Shown here: positions 7,291 through 13,595 of the stretch, piece by piece
Layout: each line of letters opens with the position of its first letter
How positions within the stretch are numbered: the stretch's first letter is position 1
Assembly (NCBI GenBank): GCA_027065635.1
Contig: JAMONQ010000048.1
Location: 1 to 15,556, forward strand
DNA from: Campylobacterales bacterium
GTDB lineage: Bacteria > Campylobacterota > Campylobacteria > Campylobacterales > Hydrogenimonadaceae
DNA length: 15,556 nt
Reading direction: 5' to 3'
Position numbers and translations under genes: made by a program
The notes under the pieces: generated by a model
Database searches by the model: none
What the model was told of the DNA's origin: nothing
The model's input: the letters and a program-made list of their open reading frames with translations, nothing else

Positions 7291-8486
7291 CTTCTCTTTG
7301 CCTCTTTTTCGAGCATCTTCAAAGCGCTTAGAGAGAGAATTTTCATGCCTATGGTCAAAGAGTCGTCATCCACATCGAAGCGGGTGTTGTGTTGGGGTAT
7401 GCAGGTTCCTTTGGCTTCGTTGCAGACTCCGAGTCTGAAAAACGCACCCGGTACCACCTGCAGATACCTTGAAAAGTCCTCTCCGCCCATTACCGGATCG
7501 ACAAGGTCCACCAGCCCCTCTTTTCCCACCACCTCTTCTGCCGCCTCTTTTACGATATCCACCATTTCGTCACTGTTTTTCAGCTCGGGCGGGCCGAACT
7601 TGTAGTCGAAGTGATATTTGGCGTTCATAGCTTCGCAGATTCCCTTTATTGTCGTCTCCATCATCTTCGGAATCTCTTTTCGTACCGATTCGTTGACCGT
7701 TCGTACGGTACCTGCTACATTTACGAAGTCGCAAATGACGTTTGGCGCCTTTCCTCCCTCTATTCGCCCCATGGATATTACCGCCGGGTGAATCGGATCT
7801 ATCCGTCTGCTTACGATATGGTTTAGCGAATCGATCACCATGGCGGTCACCAAAACGGCGTCTATCCCCTCGTGCGGTCTGGCGCCGTGAGCCGTCTTCC
7901 CGTAGATATCGAAACTGAAGGTGTCGGCTGATGCCATCATTACGCCGTATTTGTATCCTATCTGGCCGGTTCTCAGATATGGATATACATGCAGGCCGAA
8001 AACAGCACTCACGCCGTCGAGGGCGCCATCTTCTATCATCTGGCTGCTGCCTCCTTCGAGCACCTCTTCTGATGGCTGGAAAATTATGCGTACATTTCCC
8101 GGAAGAGTCTCTTTTCGGCTGTTTAGAGCCAGTGCGCAGCCGAGCGCTATTGCCGTATGCGCGTCGTGGCCGCATGCGTGCATGATCCCCTCCCTTTTGG
8201 AGGCGTAAGGCTTCGGGCTGTTTTCAGGCATCGGAAGAGCATCCATGTCCCCCCGTATGGCTACGGTGGGAAGAGAAGGGTCTTTAATTATGTCGGCAAC
8301 TATCCCGTAGTGATCTTCGAAAGTTTCAAAAGGTATCCCTTCCGCTTCGAGAATGGAGCGGATCAGCAGATTTGTTTCTCTCTCCTGGCCGGAGAGTTCG
8401 GGGTTTTGGTGAATTTCGTGCCTGATCTTTACAATCCTGTCGAATATATTGTCGATCTCTTTTTTTAAAATCTCTTCCGCTCTCAT
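7287..8486 (-). CDS. M20D family amidohydrolase (hippurate hydrolase / N-acyl amino acid deacylase type)
   Basis: The 399-residue protein is a complete M20D metallo-amidohydrolase. Visible motifs are RGDMDALPM (78-86), MHACGHDAHTA (102-112) with C105 and H107 as metal ligands, E140-E141 in PSEE, H166 in GLHVYP, HGARPHEGIDA (200-210), GGEDFSRY (334-341) and H366 in QHNTRFDVDD. Such enzymes remove acyl groups from amino acids (hippurate, N-acetyl amino acids, sometimes N-acetyl-diaminopimelate); the exact substrate cannot be read from sequence. The start has AAAGGAG seven bases upstream. It is the first gene of a two-gene operon with the HATPase-GNAT protein and is divergent from ridA. It is distinct from DapE, the other M20 enzyme in the window. 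Confidence 0.92.
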   Translation of the reverse strand: MRAEEILKKEIDNIFDRIVKIRHEIHQNPELSGQERETNLLIRSILEAEGIPFETFEDHYGIVADIIKDPSLPTVAIRGDMDALPMPENSPKPYASKREGIMHACGHDAHTAIALGCALALNSRKETLPGNVRIIFQPSEEVLEGGSSQMIEDGALDGVSAVFGLHVYPYLRTGQIGYKYGVMMASADTFSFDIYGKTAHGARPHEGIDAVLVTAMVIDSLNHIVSRRIDPIHPAVISMGRIEGGKAPNVICDFVNVAGTVRTVNESVRKEIPKMMETTIKGICEAMNAKYHFDYKFGPPELKNSDEMVDIVKEAAEEVVGKEGLVDLVDPVMGGEDFSRYLQVVPGAFFRLGVCNEAKGTCIPQHNTRFDVDDDSLTIGMKILSLSALKMLEKEAKRR

Positions 8487-8560
8487 CGCAGGCTCCTTTC
8501 AGTGTAGTTGTGACATTTGATACAGGCACTCTTTGTTGGTGAACGGTCACTGTCTATTCT

Positions 8561-8578
8561 GTATGCCTTTTTGCATAC
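8561..8578. promoter_or_regulatory. Hairpin upstream of the amidohydrolase gene
   Basis: GTATGC (8561-8566) and GCATAC (8573-8578) form a 6-bp stem with a 6-base loop in the probable minus-strand leader, about 75 bases upstream of the start. It is short and could be chance or an operator. Confidence 0.25.
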
Positions 8579-8600
8579 CCGATTTTTATAAAAGATCGTC

Positions 8601-8620
8601 TCGAAAGCGGATGCTTTCGA
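8601..8620. repeat. 8-bp hairpin at the left edge of repeat copy 2
   Basis: TCGAAAGC and GCTTTCGA pair perfectly around GGAT. It ends three bases before the sequence shared with copy 1. It may be the left terminal hairpin of the element; the matching part of copy 1 would lie outside the window. Confidence 0.5.
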
Positions 8621-8623
8621 AGC

Positions 8624-8758
8624 TTTAGGGGGGTGCAGGGGTGAGACCCGTGAAGTGAAACAGACCTGCGTCTGTTTCATAGGGTCGGAACCGGAGGCGA
8701 TGTGCAAAGCACCGCCGCAGGCACTCCCCGCCGGTGTACGGGCTTTGCCCGGACACCG
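8624..8758 (+). repeat. Structured intergenic repeat, copy 2
   Basis: Second copy of the element at 1-135, in the same orientation and within the 340-base divergent region between the amidohydrolase and ridA. The 12-bp terminal stem is 8732-8743/8747-8758 with loop TTT. Relative to copy 1, five base pairs have changed on both sides and still pair, and one position is an A-G mismatch. The change at copy-1 position 35 turns a G-U pair into an A-U pair, so the second hairpin is also preserved. Because the gene to the left points away, this copy does not terminate an upstream plus-strand gene. Apart from this element, a small hairpin and the ridA promoter, I see nothing else in 8487-8826. Confidence 0.85.
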
Positions 8759-8794
8759 TGTCCATTCTTAATGATATTACCCGCTCTCTTAATG

Positions 8795-8800
8795 TATAAT
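8795..8800 (+). promoter_or_regulatory. Probable -10 box for ridA
   Basis: TATAAT lies 26 bases before the ridA ATG, in an AT-rich stretch after the repeat. The -35 is not recognisable. It leaves room for AGAGGA (8814-8819) as ribosome binding site. Confidence 0.45.
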
Positions 8801-8826
8801 AATCCCAAAAAATAGAGGATTGCATT

Positions 8827-9201
8827 ATGATCGAAAATGTACGGACAGATGCCGCGCCGCAGGCGATAGGGCCATATTCGCAGGCTGTGAAGGCGGGCGG
8901 CTTCATATTCACTTCGGGGCAGATCGCCCTTACCCCTTCCGGCGAGATGGTACAAGATGACATAAAGCTTCAGACCGCACAGGTGATGAGAAATCTAAAA
9001 GCGGTCCTGGAGGCGGCGGGAAGCTCTTTGCAAAATGTCGTAAAGACGACGATATTCCTCGCCGATATGGATGATTTCGCGGCGGTAAACGAGATATATG
9101 AAGAGTGGTTCGACGGGCACAGGCCCTCACGCAGTACCGTGGCGGTAAAGAGACTGCCCAAAGATGCTCTGGTGGAGATCGAGTGTATAGCGCTTGCTTA
9201 G
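8827..9201 (+). CDS. ridA: RidA family enamine/imine deaminase
   Basis: This 124-residue protein is a full-length RidA/YjgF/UK114 member. RidA hydrolyses reactive 2-aminoacrylate and related enamines/imines made by PLP enzymes, releasing ammonia and a keto acid. Visible family features are IGPYSQAV (14-21), FTSGQI (28-33), the central segment VVKTTIFLADMDDF, and the C-terminal RSTVAVKRLPKDALVEIE, whose R102 corresponds to the catalytic arginine of active RidA proteins. Proteins of this family form trimers with active sites between subunits. It appears to be transcribed alone, with its own -10 box, and no gene of amino acid metabolism is directly joined to it. Confidence 0.95.
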   Translation: MIENVRTDAAPQAIGPYSQAVKAGGFIFTSGQIALTPSGEMVQDDIKLQTAQVMRNLKAVLEAAGSSLQNVVKTTIFLADMDDFAAVNEIYEEWFDGHRPSRSTVAVKRLPKDALVEIECIALA

Positions 9202-9290
9202 GTTTATGTACCTGATCGGGATTTATGGTGCGCATAAGGCGGCTTTGTAGTTCGTTTTTTGCATTAAACTATTCTTAAATATAGTATGGG

Positions 9291-9296
9291 TATAAT
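9291..9296 (+). promoter_or_regulatory. Probable -10 box for rplU-rpmA
   Basis: TATAAT lies 40 bases upstream of the rplU ATG, preceded by AT-rich sequence and TATGGG. No convincing -35 is seen. The leader would carry AAAAGGA (9324-9330) as ribosome binding site. Confidence 0.5.
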
Positions 9297-9336
9297 TCGC
9301 CACTAAAATCGTTTCACGAATTTAAAAGGACACGGC

Positions 9337-9645
9337 ATGACAGCAATCATCAAGCATGGCGGCAAGCAGTACAAGGTCAGCGAGGGAGATATCCTCTGCC
9401 TCGATCATATGGGCCTTGAGCCGAAAGCCAAAGTGGAGATCAAAGAGGTTCTGGCTGTCGAGAACGACGGAGACCTCAAGGTAGGTACACCGTTTGTCGA
9501 CGGCGCTGTAGTCGAAGCGGAAGTGATCAACGAAGGTCGTGAGAGAAAGATCGTAATCTTCAAAAAACGACGTCGTAAAGACAGCAAACTCAAGCGCGGC
9601 TTCCGTAGAGATTTCACAAGAGTACGCATCACAAAAATCGCATAA
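9337..9645 (+). CDS. rplU: 50S ribosomal protein L21
   Basis: The 102-residue protein matches bacterial L21 over its full length. It starts with the typical AIIKHGGKQYKVSEGD segment and ends with the basic KKRRRKDSKLKRGFR stretch and the RITKI terminus. L21 binds 23S rRNA in the large subunit. It is followed 18 bases later by rpmA, the universal arrangement, and by obg, as in many bacteria. Confidence 0.98.
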   Translation: MTAIIKHGGKQYKVSEGDILCLDHMGLEPKAKVEIKEVLAVENDGDLKVGTPFVDGAVVEAEVINEGRERKIVIFKKRRRKDSKLKRGFRRDFTRVRITKIA

Positions 9646-9663
9646 GCTACTTAAGGAGAAGAG

Positions 9664-9918
9664 ATGGCTCACAAGAAAGGTCAGGGATCTACCCAGAACA
9701 ACCGCGATTCGGCGGGTAGAAGACTGGGTGTCAAAAAAGTCGGCGGAGAGGCGGTAGTAGCCGGAAACATCATCTATCGCCAGCGCGGTACGAAGATCCA
9801 TCCGGGCAACAATGTAGGGATGGGGAAAGATCATACTCTTTTCGCCCTAATCGACGGTGTCGTCAAATACGAGCGTAAAGACAAGAAGAGAAAAAAAGTC
9901 TCCGTCTACCCTGCATAA
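9664..9918 (+). CDS. rpmA: 50S ribosomal protein L27
   Basis: The 84-residue protein is a complete L27. The N-terminus MAHKKGQGST is directly usable, with no Firmicutes-type cleavable extension. The family core SAGRRLGVKKVGGE, RQRGTKIHPGNNVGMGKDHTLFA and a basic tail are all present. The N-terminus reaches the peptidyl transferase centre in the ribosome. The ribosome binding site AAGGAG (9653-9658) is well placed, and an intrinsic terminator follows the gene. Confidence 0.98.
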   Translation: MAHKKGQGSTQNNRDSAGRRLGVKKVGGEAVVAGNIIYRQRGTKIHPGNNVGMGKDHTLFALIDGVVKYERKDKKRKKVSVYPA

Positions 9919-9928
9919 TCCTTCCTAT

Positions 9929-9956
9929 CGGGGTCGCAAGATCGCGCCCCCGTTTT
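9929..9956 (+). terminator. Intrinsic terminator after rpmA
   Basis: CGGGGTCGC (9929-9937) pairs with GCGCCCCCG (9944-9952) with one mismatch and a six-base loop, followed directly by TTTT and, ten bases later, by a run of seven Ts. It separates the ribosomal pair from obg. Confidence 0.7.
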
Positions 9957-9970
9957 CCACATCCGTTTTT

Positions 9971-9999
9971 TTGACAATTTCATTTGATTCTGATATTTT
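9971..9999 (+). promoter_or_regulatory. Promoter for obg-proB
   Basis: TTGACA (9971-9976), a 17-base spacer and TATTTT (9994-9999) preceded by TGA form a near-consensus extended sigma70 promoter. Transcription would start around 10006, leaving a short leader with a weak GAGG ribosome binding site before the ATG at 10026. Confidence 0.6.
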
Positions 10000-10025
10000 A
10001 AAATAAAAAATCGAGGCGATAACAT

Positions 10026-11105
10026 ATGTTTGTAGATAGTGTCGAGCTGAAGCTCAGTTCCGGCAAAGGGGGGCAGGGGTGCTCGTCTTTCAGGCGTGAA
10101 AAGTTCGTGCCCAAAGGGGGGCCCGACGGAGGTGACGGCGGCCGCGGCGGGGATGTCTGGTTTGTCGTCGACAAAAATACGGACACCCTCTCTCACTTCA
10201 AGGGAAAAAATCACCTGAAGGCTCAAAACGGGCGTCCTGGCCAGCCGAGAAAGTGTGCCGGCAAAACCGGAGAGTCGATATATATTCGTGTTCCCCCGGG
10301 AACCCAGGTCGTAGATGCCAAAACCGGCGAAGTGCTTTTGGATCTGACCGAAGACGGGCAGAAGGTGAAGTTTTTGAAAGGGGGTAAAGGGGGGCTTGGA
10401 AATGTCCACTTCAGATCATCTACGAATCAGCGCCCTACCTATGCCCAACCCGGCAAGCCGGGCGAGGAGAGAGAGGTAAGGCTGGAGCTGAAACTGATCG
10501 CCGATGTGGGGCTCGTAGGCTTTCCGAATGTCGGAAAGTCGACTCTCATATCGAGAGTGTCGAATGCTCATCCGGAAGTGGCCAACTACGAATTTACGAC
10601 ACTGACCCCCAAGCTCGGAGTAGTCGCGATAGACGAGTTCCGCTCTTTCGTTATGGCCGATATACCGGGGATAATCGAGGGAGCCAGTGACGGGAAGGGG
10701 CTTGGAATCGAGTTTCTGAAGCACATAGAGCGCACAAAAACTCTCCTTTTGATGATCGATGCGGCAAACTACAGGGATGTAACGCACCAGTATGAGGCGT
10801 TGAAACATGAGCTTGCGCGCTACAGTGCGGAGCTGGCCAAGCGACCCTTTGCCGTAGCTCTTACGAGAATCGACGCGTTGCAGGATGAAGAGGTCAACGA
10901 AAAGATGCGCCAGCTGCTCGAGTCTCTCGGACTTGCTCCAAACTCCGCACTCGATAGCTATGGATGCGATGAAAGGTATCTCGGCTACGGCGGAGGTGAA
11001 GCGACGGATGGGCCGCTTTTTGTCATGCCGATCTCTTCGGTAGCCGGTATCAATATGAAATCTCTTGTTTTCGCATTGAGCGATGTCGTCGGAAAAGAGT
11101 CATGA
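10026..11105 (+). CDS. obg: Obg family GTPase (ribosome assembly / stress)
   Basis: Residues 1 to about 158 form the glycine-rich Obg fold (for example GKGGQGCSSFRREKFVPKGG at 13-32), followed by a G domain: G1 GFPNVGKST (165-173), G2 around TT (191-192), G3 DIPG (212-215), G4 TRID (280-283, a variant of NKxD) and G5 SSVAG (337-341). At 359 residues it lacks the C-terminal OCT domain found in some Obg proteins. The family is essential in most bacteria and acts in 50S assembly and (p)ppGpp-linked growth control. Its stop overlaps the proB start by four bases. A Gly/Tyr-rich insertion lies at about 311-326. Confidence 0.96.
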   Translation: MFVDSVELKLSSGKGGQGCSSFRREKFVPKGGPDGGDGGRGGDVWFVVDKNTDTLSHFKGKNHLKAQNGRPGQPRKCAGKTGESIYIRVPPGTQVVDAKTGEVLLDLTEDGQKVKFLKGGKGGLGNVHFRSSTNQRPTYAQPGKPGEEREVRLELKLIADVGLVGFPNVGKSTLISRVSNAHPEVANYEFTTLTPKLGVVAIDEFRSFVMADIPGIIEGASDGKGLGIEFLKHIERTKTLLLMIDAANYRDVTHQYEALKHELARYSAELAKRPFAVALTRIDALQDEEVNEKMRQLLESLGLAPNSALDSYGCDERYLGYGGGEATDGPLFVMPISSVAGINMKSLVFALSDVVGKES

Positions 11106-11869
11106 AGCGGATCGTGATAAAAGTGGGAAGTGCCGTTTTGACGGAGCAAAACAGGGTGGCAAAAGAGAGAATGGCCGCACTTGTGGATCTGATTGCCAAA
11201 GTCAGGCAAAACGGTACGGAGGTGATACTTGTCAGTTCCGGAGCGGTAGCGGCAGGCTACACGCTTTGTCGTCTCGATAAAAAGGTGGTGGCCAACAGAC
11301 AGGCACTCGCATCCATAGGTCAGCCCAAACTGATAGCCATGTATCAAAAGAAGTTCGCCCGTCACGGTTACATCGTTTCCCAGATACTTCTTACAGCAGA
11401 CGACTTCGACTCGAGAAGAAGAACGTATCACGCCAAATGTGCCGTCGAAACTCTACTCGATCAGGGGGTGGTTCCGATCATCAATGAAAACGATGTCACG
11501 GCTACCGAAGAGCTGGTGTTCGGCGACAATGACCAGCTATCCGCACATGTGGCATACTACTTCGATGCCCAGCTGCTCGTCATTCTTTCCGATATAGACT
11601 GCTACTACGACAAAGATCCGAACCGCTATGAAGATGCTGTTCCGCTAAAGATCGTCAAAGAGATTCCAAAATCCGATCTCGAAGCGGAGTGTACACCCAA
11701 CGCGTCGTTCGCTACCGGCGGCATCGTAACCAAGCTCAAAGCGGCCGACTTTCTGCTCAAGCGTGGGCGCAGGCTCTTTCTTGCAAGCGGGTTCGATCTC
11801 TCCGACGCATACTCGTTTCTGATCGAAGGGGAGCATAAGGGAGGAACACTCTTTAGCTCCTTCGATTGA
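11102..11869 (+). CDS. proB: Glutamate 5-kinase, catalytic domain only
   Basis: This enzyme phosphorylates L-glutamate with ATP in the first step of proline synthesis. The 255-residue amino-acid-kinase fold shows KVGSAVLT (7-14), VSSGAVAAG (44-52), INENDVTATEE (127-137) with FGDNDQLSA (140-148), and the nucleotide-site FATGGIVTKLKAA (203-215). The C-terminal PUA domain of the E. coli enzyme is absent, which to my knowledge is normal in this phylum. The ATG overlaps the obg stop (ATGA), indicating translational coupling. proA is not in the window. Confidence 0.95.
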   Translation: MKRIVIKVGSAVLTEQNRVAKERMAALVDLIAKVRQNGTEVILVSSGAVAAGYTLCRLDKKVVANRQALASIGQPKLIAMYQKKFARHGYIVSQILLTADDFDSRRRTYHAKCAVETLLDQGVVPIINENDVTATEELVFGDNDQLSAHVAYYFDAQLLVILSDIDCYYDKDPNRYEDAVPLKIVKEIPKSDLEAECTPNASFATGGIVTKLKAADFLLKRGRRLFLASGFDLSDAYSFLIEGEHKGGTLFSSFD

Positions 11870-11885
11870 TTTTTTCACTGCGATA

Positions 11886-11906
11886 CGGACCGCTACGGCG
11901 GCTCCG
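11886..11906 (+). terminator. GC-rich hairpin after proB, possible terminator
   Basis: CGGACCGC pairs with GCGG-C-TCCG (one bulged C) around a TACG tetraloop, 17 bases after the proB stop. No U-run follows, so it is only a possible transcript end. Confidence 0.35.
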
Positions 11907-11965
11907 CACTTCTACATGAGTGTTAATAAATGTATATAAATTAAACTTTTTTCTTTTCATGCCGT

Positions 11966-11971
11966 TATAAT
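11966..11971 (+). promoter_or_regulatory. Probable -10 box for the propeller lipoprotein
   Basis: TATAAT sits in an AT-rich stretch 42 bases before the preferred start codon (12013). No clear -35 is seen. Confidence 0.45.
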
Positions 11972-12012
11972 GATATATATTAAGTTTAGATATGGCTTTC
12001 AAGGAGAAGATG

Positions 12013-13272
12013 ATGAGAGCTGGTTCCTTGGTGGCTGCCGCGGCTGCCGTCATATTAGGGCTTGGAGGTTGTGGCGGCGACAACGACGAGATAGTGCAGA
12101 CACATGCTCTGTATGGAGATTACGAGTCGTCAAAAGTATTCAATATCGATATCGAGAGGATGAGTCTGGATGCGGTTATGGACGTATCTCCGGCTCTTGG
12201 ACCGTATGGAGTAGATTGCGAGACCGACACGGAGGCGTTTGCTCTTACCCGCAGAAGCGACTCCATAGCCGTTATAGACTTCAGGAATAATAACGTCGTA
12301 AAAGTGATACCTCTGAAGTTTCATCCGAGATCTACCGCAACTTTGTCCAATATAGATCTCGTACTCGTCTCCGGCAAGACGAAACCGATGTCCGTAACCA
12401 TAGGAAAAACAGATCATGAGGTCAAACGATATTTCGGTACCGATATAGATACCTCCGTACAGCCTGTAGATACCGCGAACTACTTCGGAGGCGGAAATGC
12501 TACCGGCCATCCTTTCTGGCTTGCCGACGGCAAGCGTTTCTTGATGCTCGATCGTGTAAACAGAAAGCTTCTTCTATACAACAAGGATAGCGATGTGCCG
12601 CTTGCGCAGATCGATACGGAGAGTACTGCACACCATGTGCTCTATCTCGATACAGAGGTAGACGCCAAGGGAAACGGCACATACTATATGGTTCTTGAAG
12701 GGCCTGCCGATCCTGCAAATAGCGCAGTCCCCGCCGCAGGTATTATGAAATTTACAATAGATGCGTACGATACGATAAGGGTCGATACGATCTTTCATGC
12801 GGCACAAGAAGACGGCGGTGCGCACCATGCCAGATTTTACGGAGACAAATATCTCTTTTTCCCGACATTCGGCGGCAAAGTTTATGTAGTGGACAAAAAC
12901 AGTATGAGTGCGGTCGCCTCTTTCGAAGCAGGAAAAGGGGCCGGGCATATCACCTTTTCTATCCCGAAGAGAATGGCCGTGGTGACAAACCATAAATCGA
13001 CGTTCGTTACCGTAGCCGATATCTCCAATCCTCAAAATCCGAAAGTCTTGTCCAATGTGGAGGTTACAAGGCCTCTTACGGCTGAGGAGATCGCCGCCGG
13101 AAAGAACTCCCAGGCACATACAAGCTATGTGGATACGAGCGGCAGATTCTTCTATAGCTGTGCAAACTGTGAAGCCAAATTTTACTCTCTTGATCTTGAC
13201 TATCTATGGGTTTCAAAGTCCATACACCTGCCCGGAACCTATGTAGCAATGGGAGATTTTATCCGTTATTGA
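12013..13272 (+). CDS. Lipoprotein with probable beta-propeller and ordered histidines
   Basis: I prefer the ATG at 12013: AAGGAG (12001-12006) lies six bases upstream, and the protein then opens with a clean lipoprotein signal ending LGGC (Cys20). ATGs at 11992 and 12010 are in frame but worse placed. The mature part of about 400 residues shows repeated short strands with DGK/DxxN turns, like a YVTN- or N2OR-type beta-propeller. Histidines open successive repeats: H166 (GHPFWL), H207-H208, H271-H272, H312 (GHITF), H327 and H369. A CANC motif (C383, C386) lies near the C-terminus. This suggests a periplasmic metal- or cofactor-binding propeller; that is inference, and no named family is recognised. 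It precedes the peptide/kinase genes by 107 bases on the same strand, so a shared role is possible but unproven. Confidence 0.72.
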   Translation: MRAGSLVAAAAAVILGLGGCGGDNDEIVQTHALYGDYESSKVFNIDIERMSLDAVMDVSPALGPYGVDCETDTEAFALTRRSDSIAVIDFRNNNVVKVIPLKFHPRSTATLSNIDLVLVSGKTKPMSVTIGKTDHEVKRYFGTDIDTSVQPVDTANYFGGGNATGHPFWLADGKRFLMLDRVNRKLLLYNKDSDVPLAQIDTESTAHHVLYLDTEVDAKGNGTYYMVLEGPADPANSAVPAAGIMKFTIDAYDTIRVDTIFHAAQEDGGAHHARFYGDKYLFFPTFGGKVYVVDKNSMSAVASFEAGKGAGHITFSIPKRMAVVTNHKSTFVTVADISNPQNPKVLSNVEVTRPLTAEEIAAGKNSQAHTSYVDTSGRFFYSCANCEAKFYSLDLDYLWVSKSIHLPGTYVAMGDFIRY

Positions 13273-13315
13273 ACGGCGTTTGGAGTTTTGATATATCGAT
13301 TTTGGATAAATTAAG

Positions 13316-13343
13316 TTGTTTGAAAAGATTGAAGTACTAAAAT
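13316..13343 (+). promoter_or_regulatory. Possible promoter for the peptide-kinase cassette
   Basis: TTGTTT (13316-13321) and TAAAAT (13338-13343) are 16 bases apart. If used, transcription would start near 13350, about 30 bases before the GTG of the peptide gene. It would allow expression independent of the propeller gene. Confidence 0.35.
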
Positions 13344-13379
13344 GGAATTTATAGGAGAATCTCGCATAAAGGAGATATC

Positions 13380-13586
13380 GTGAAAGAGAATAAAAAAACG
13401 GAGTCGTTGGAGTGTGAAGTCGATGAGGCGAAAAGGGAATTCATGCTCAAATATGGAAAGTATGCCGCTACCGCGCCGCTTGGACTCTATCTGCTGATGG
13501 GGCCCGGAGCTTCCAAGGCGCAGGCTTCTGGATCGTGCTGCTGGCGGCCCGGCAGGCCAGGCAGGCCCTGCCGTCCGAGACCTTGA
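13380..13586 (+). CDS. Candidate RiPP-like precursor peptide (68 aa, Tat-like leader, Cys/Arg/Pro/Gly tail)
   Basis: Translation begins at GTG (13380), with GGAG at 13371-13374 five bases upstream. Residues 1-17 are acidic and polar. KREFMLK (18-24) resembles a twin-arginine motif, followed by a mildly hydrophobic stretch (about 29-43) and AQA (47-49) before SGS, which looks like a signal peptidase site. The tail (50-68) contains Cys53-Cys54-Trp55, then repeated Arg-Pro-Gly units with Cys64, ending Arg-Pro. A small leader-plus-tail protein directly ahead of a PqqD-like domain and an HprK-related kinase is what a modified-peptide precursor would look like. I have a loose memory of similar KYGKYAA small proteins in such loci but know of no named product. 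Modification, cleavage and export are inference. Confidence 0.68.
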   Translation: MKENKKTESLECEVDEAKREFMLKYGKYAATAPLGLYLLMGPGASKAQASGSCCWRPGRPGRPCRPRP

Positions 13587-13595
13587 GAGTAGCAT

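Noticed and set aside
9322..10409. Minus-strand ORFs of 170 and 167 codons over rplU, rpmA and obg
   Set aside because: They are shadows of highly conserved ribosomal protein and Obg genes.
12574..13119. 181-codon minus-strand ORF inside the propeller gene
   Set aside because: The plus-strand frame has a lipoprotein signal and repeated strand pattern; the minus frame shows no motif.
13545..13583. Arg-Pro-Gly repeats in the peptide tail as a collagen-like protein
   Set aside because: There are only three or four triplets, which is far too short for a collagen helix; the context favours a small processed peptide.
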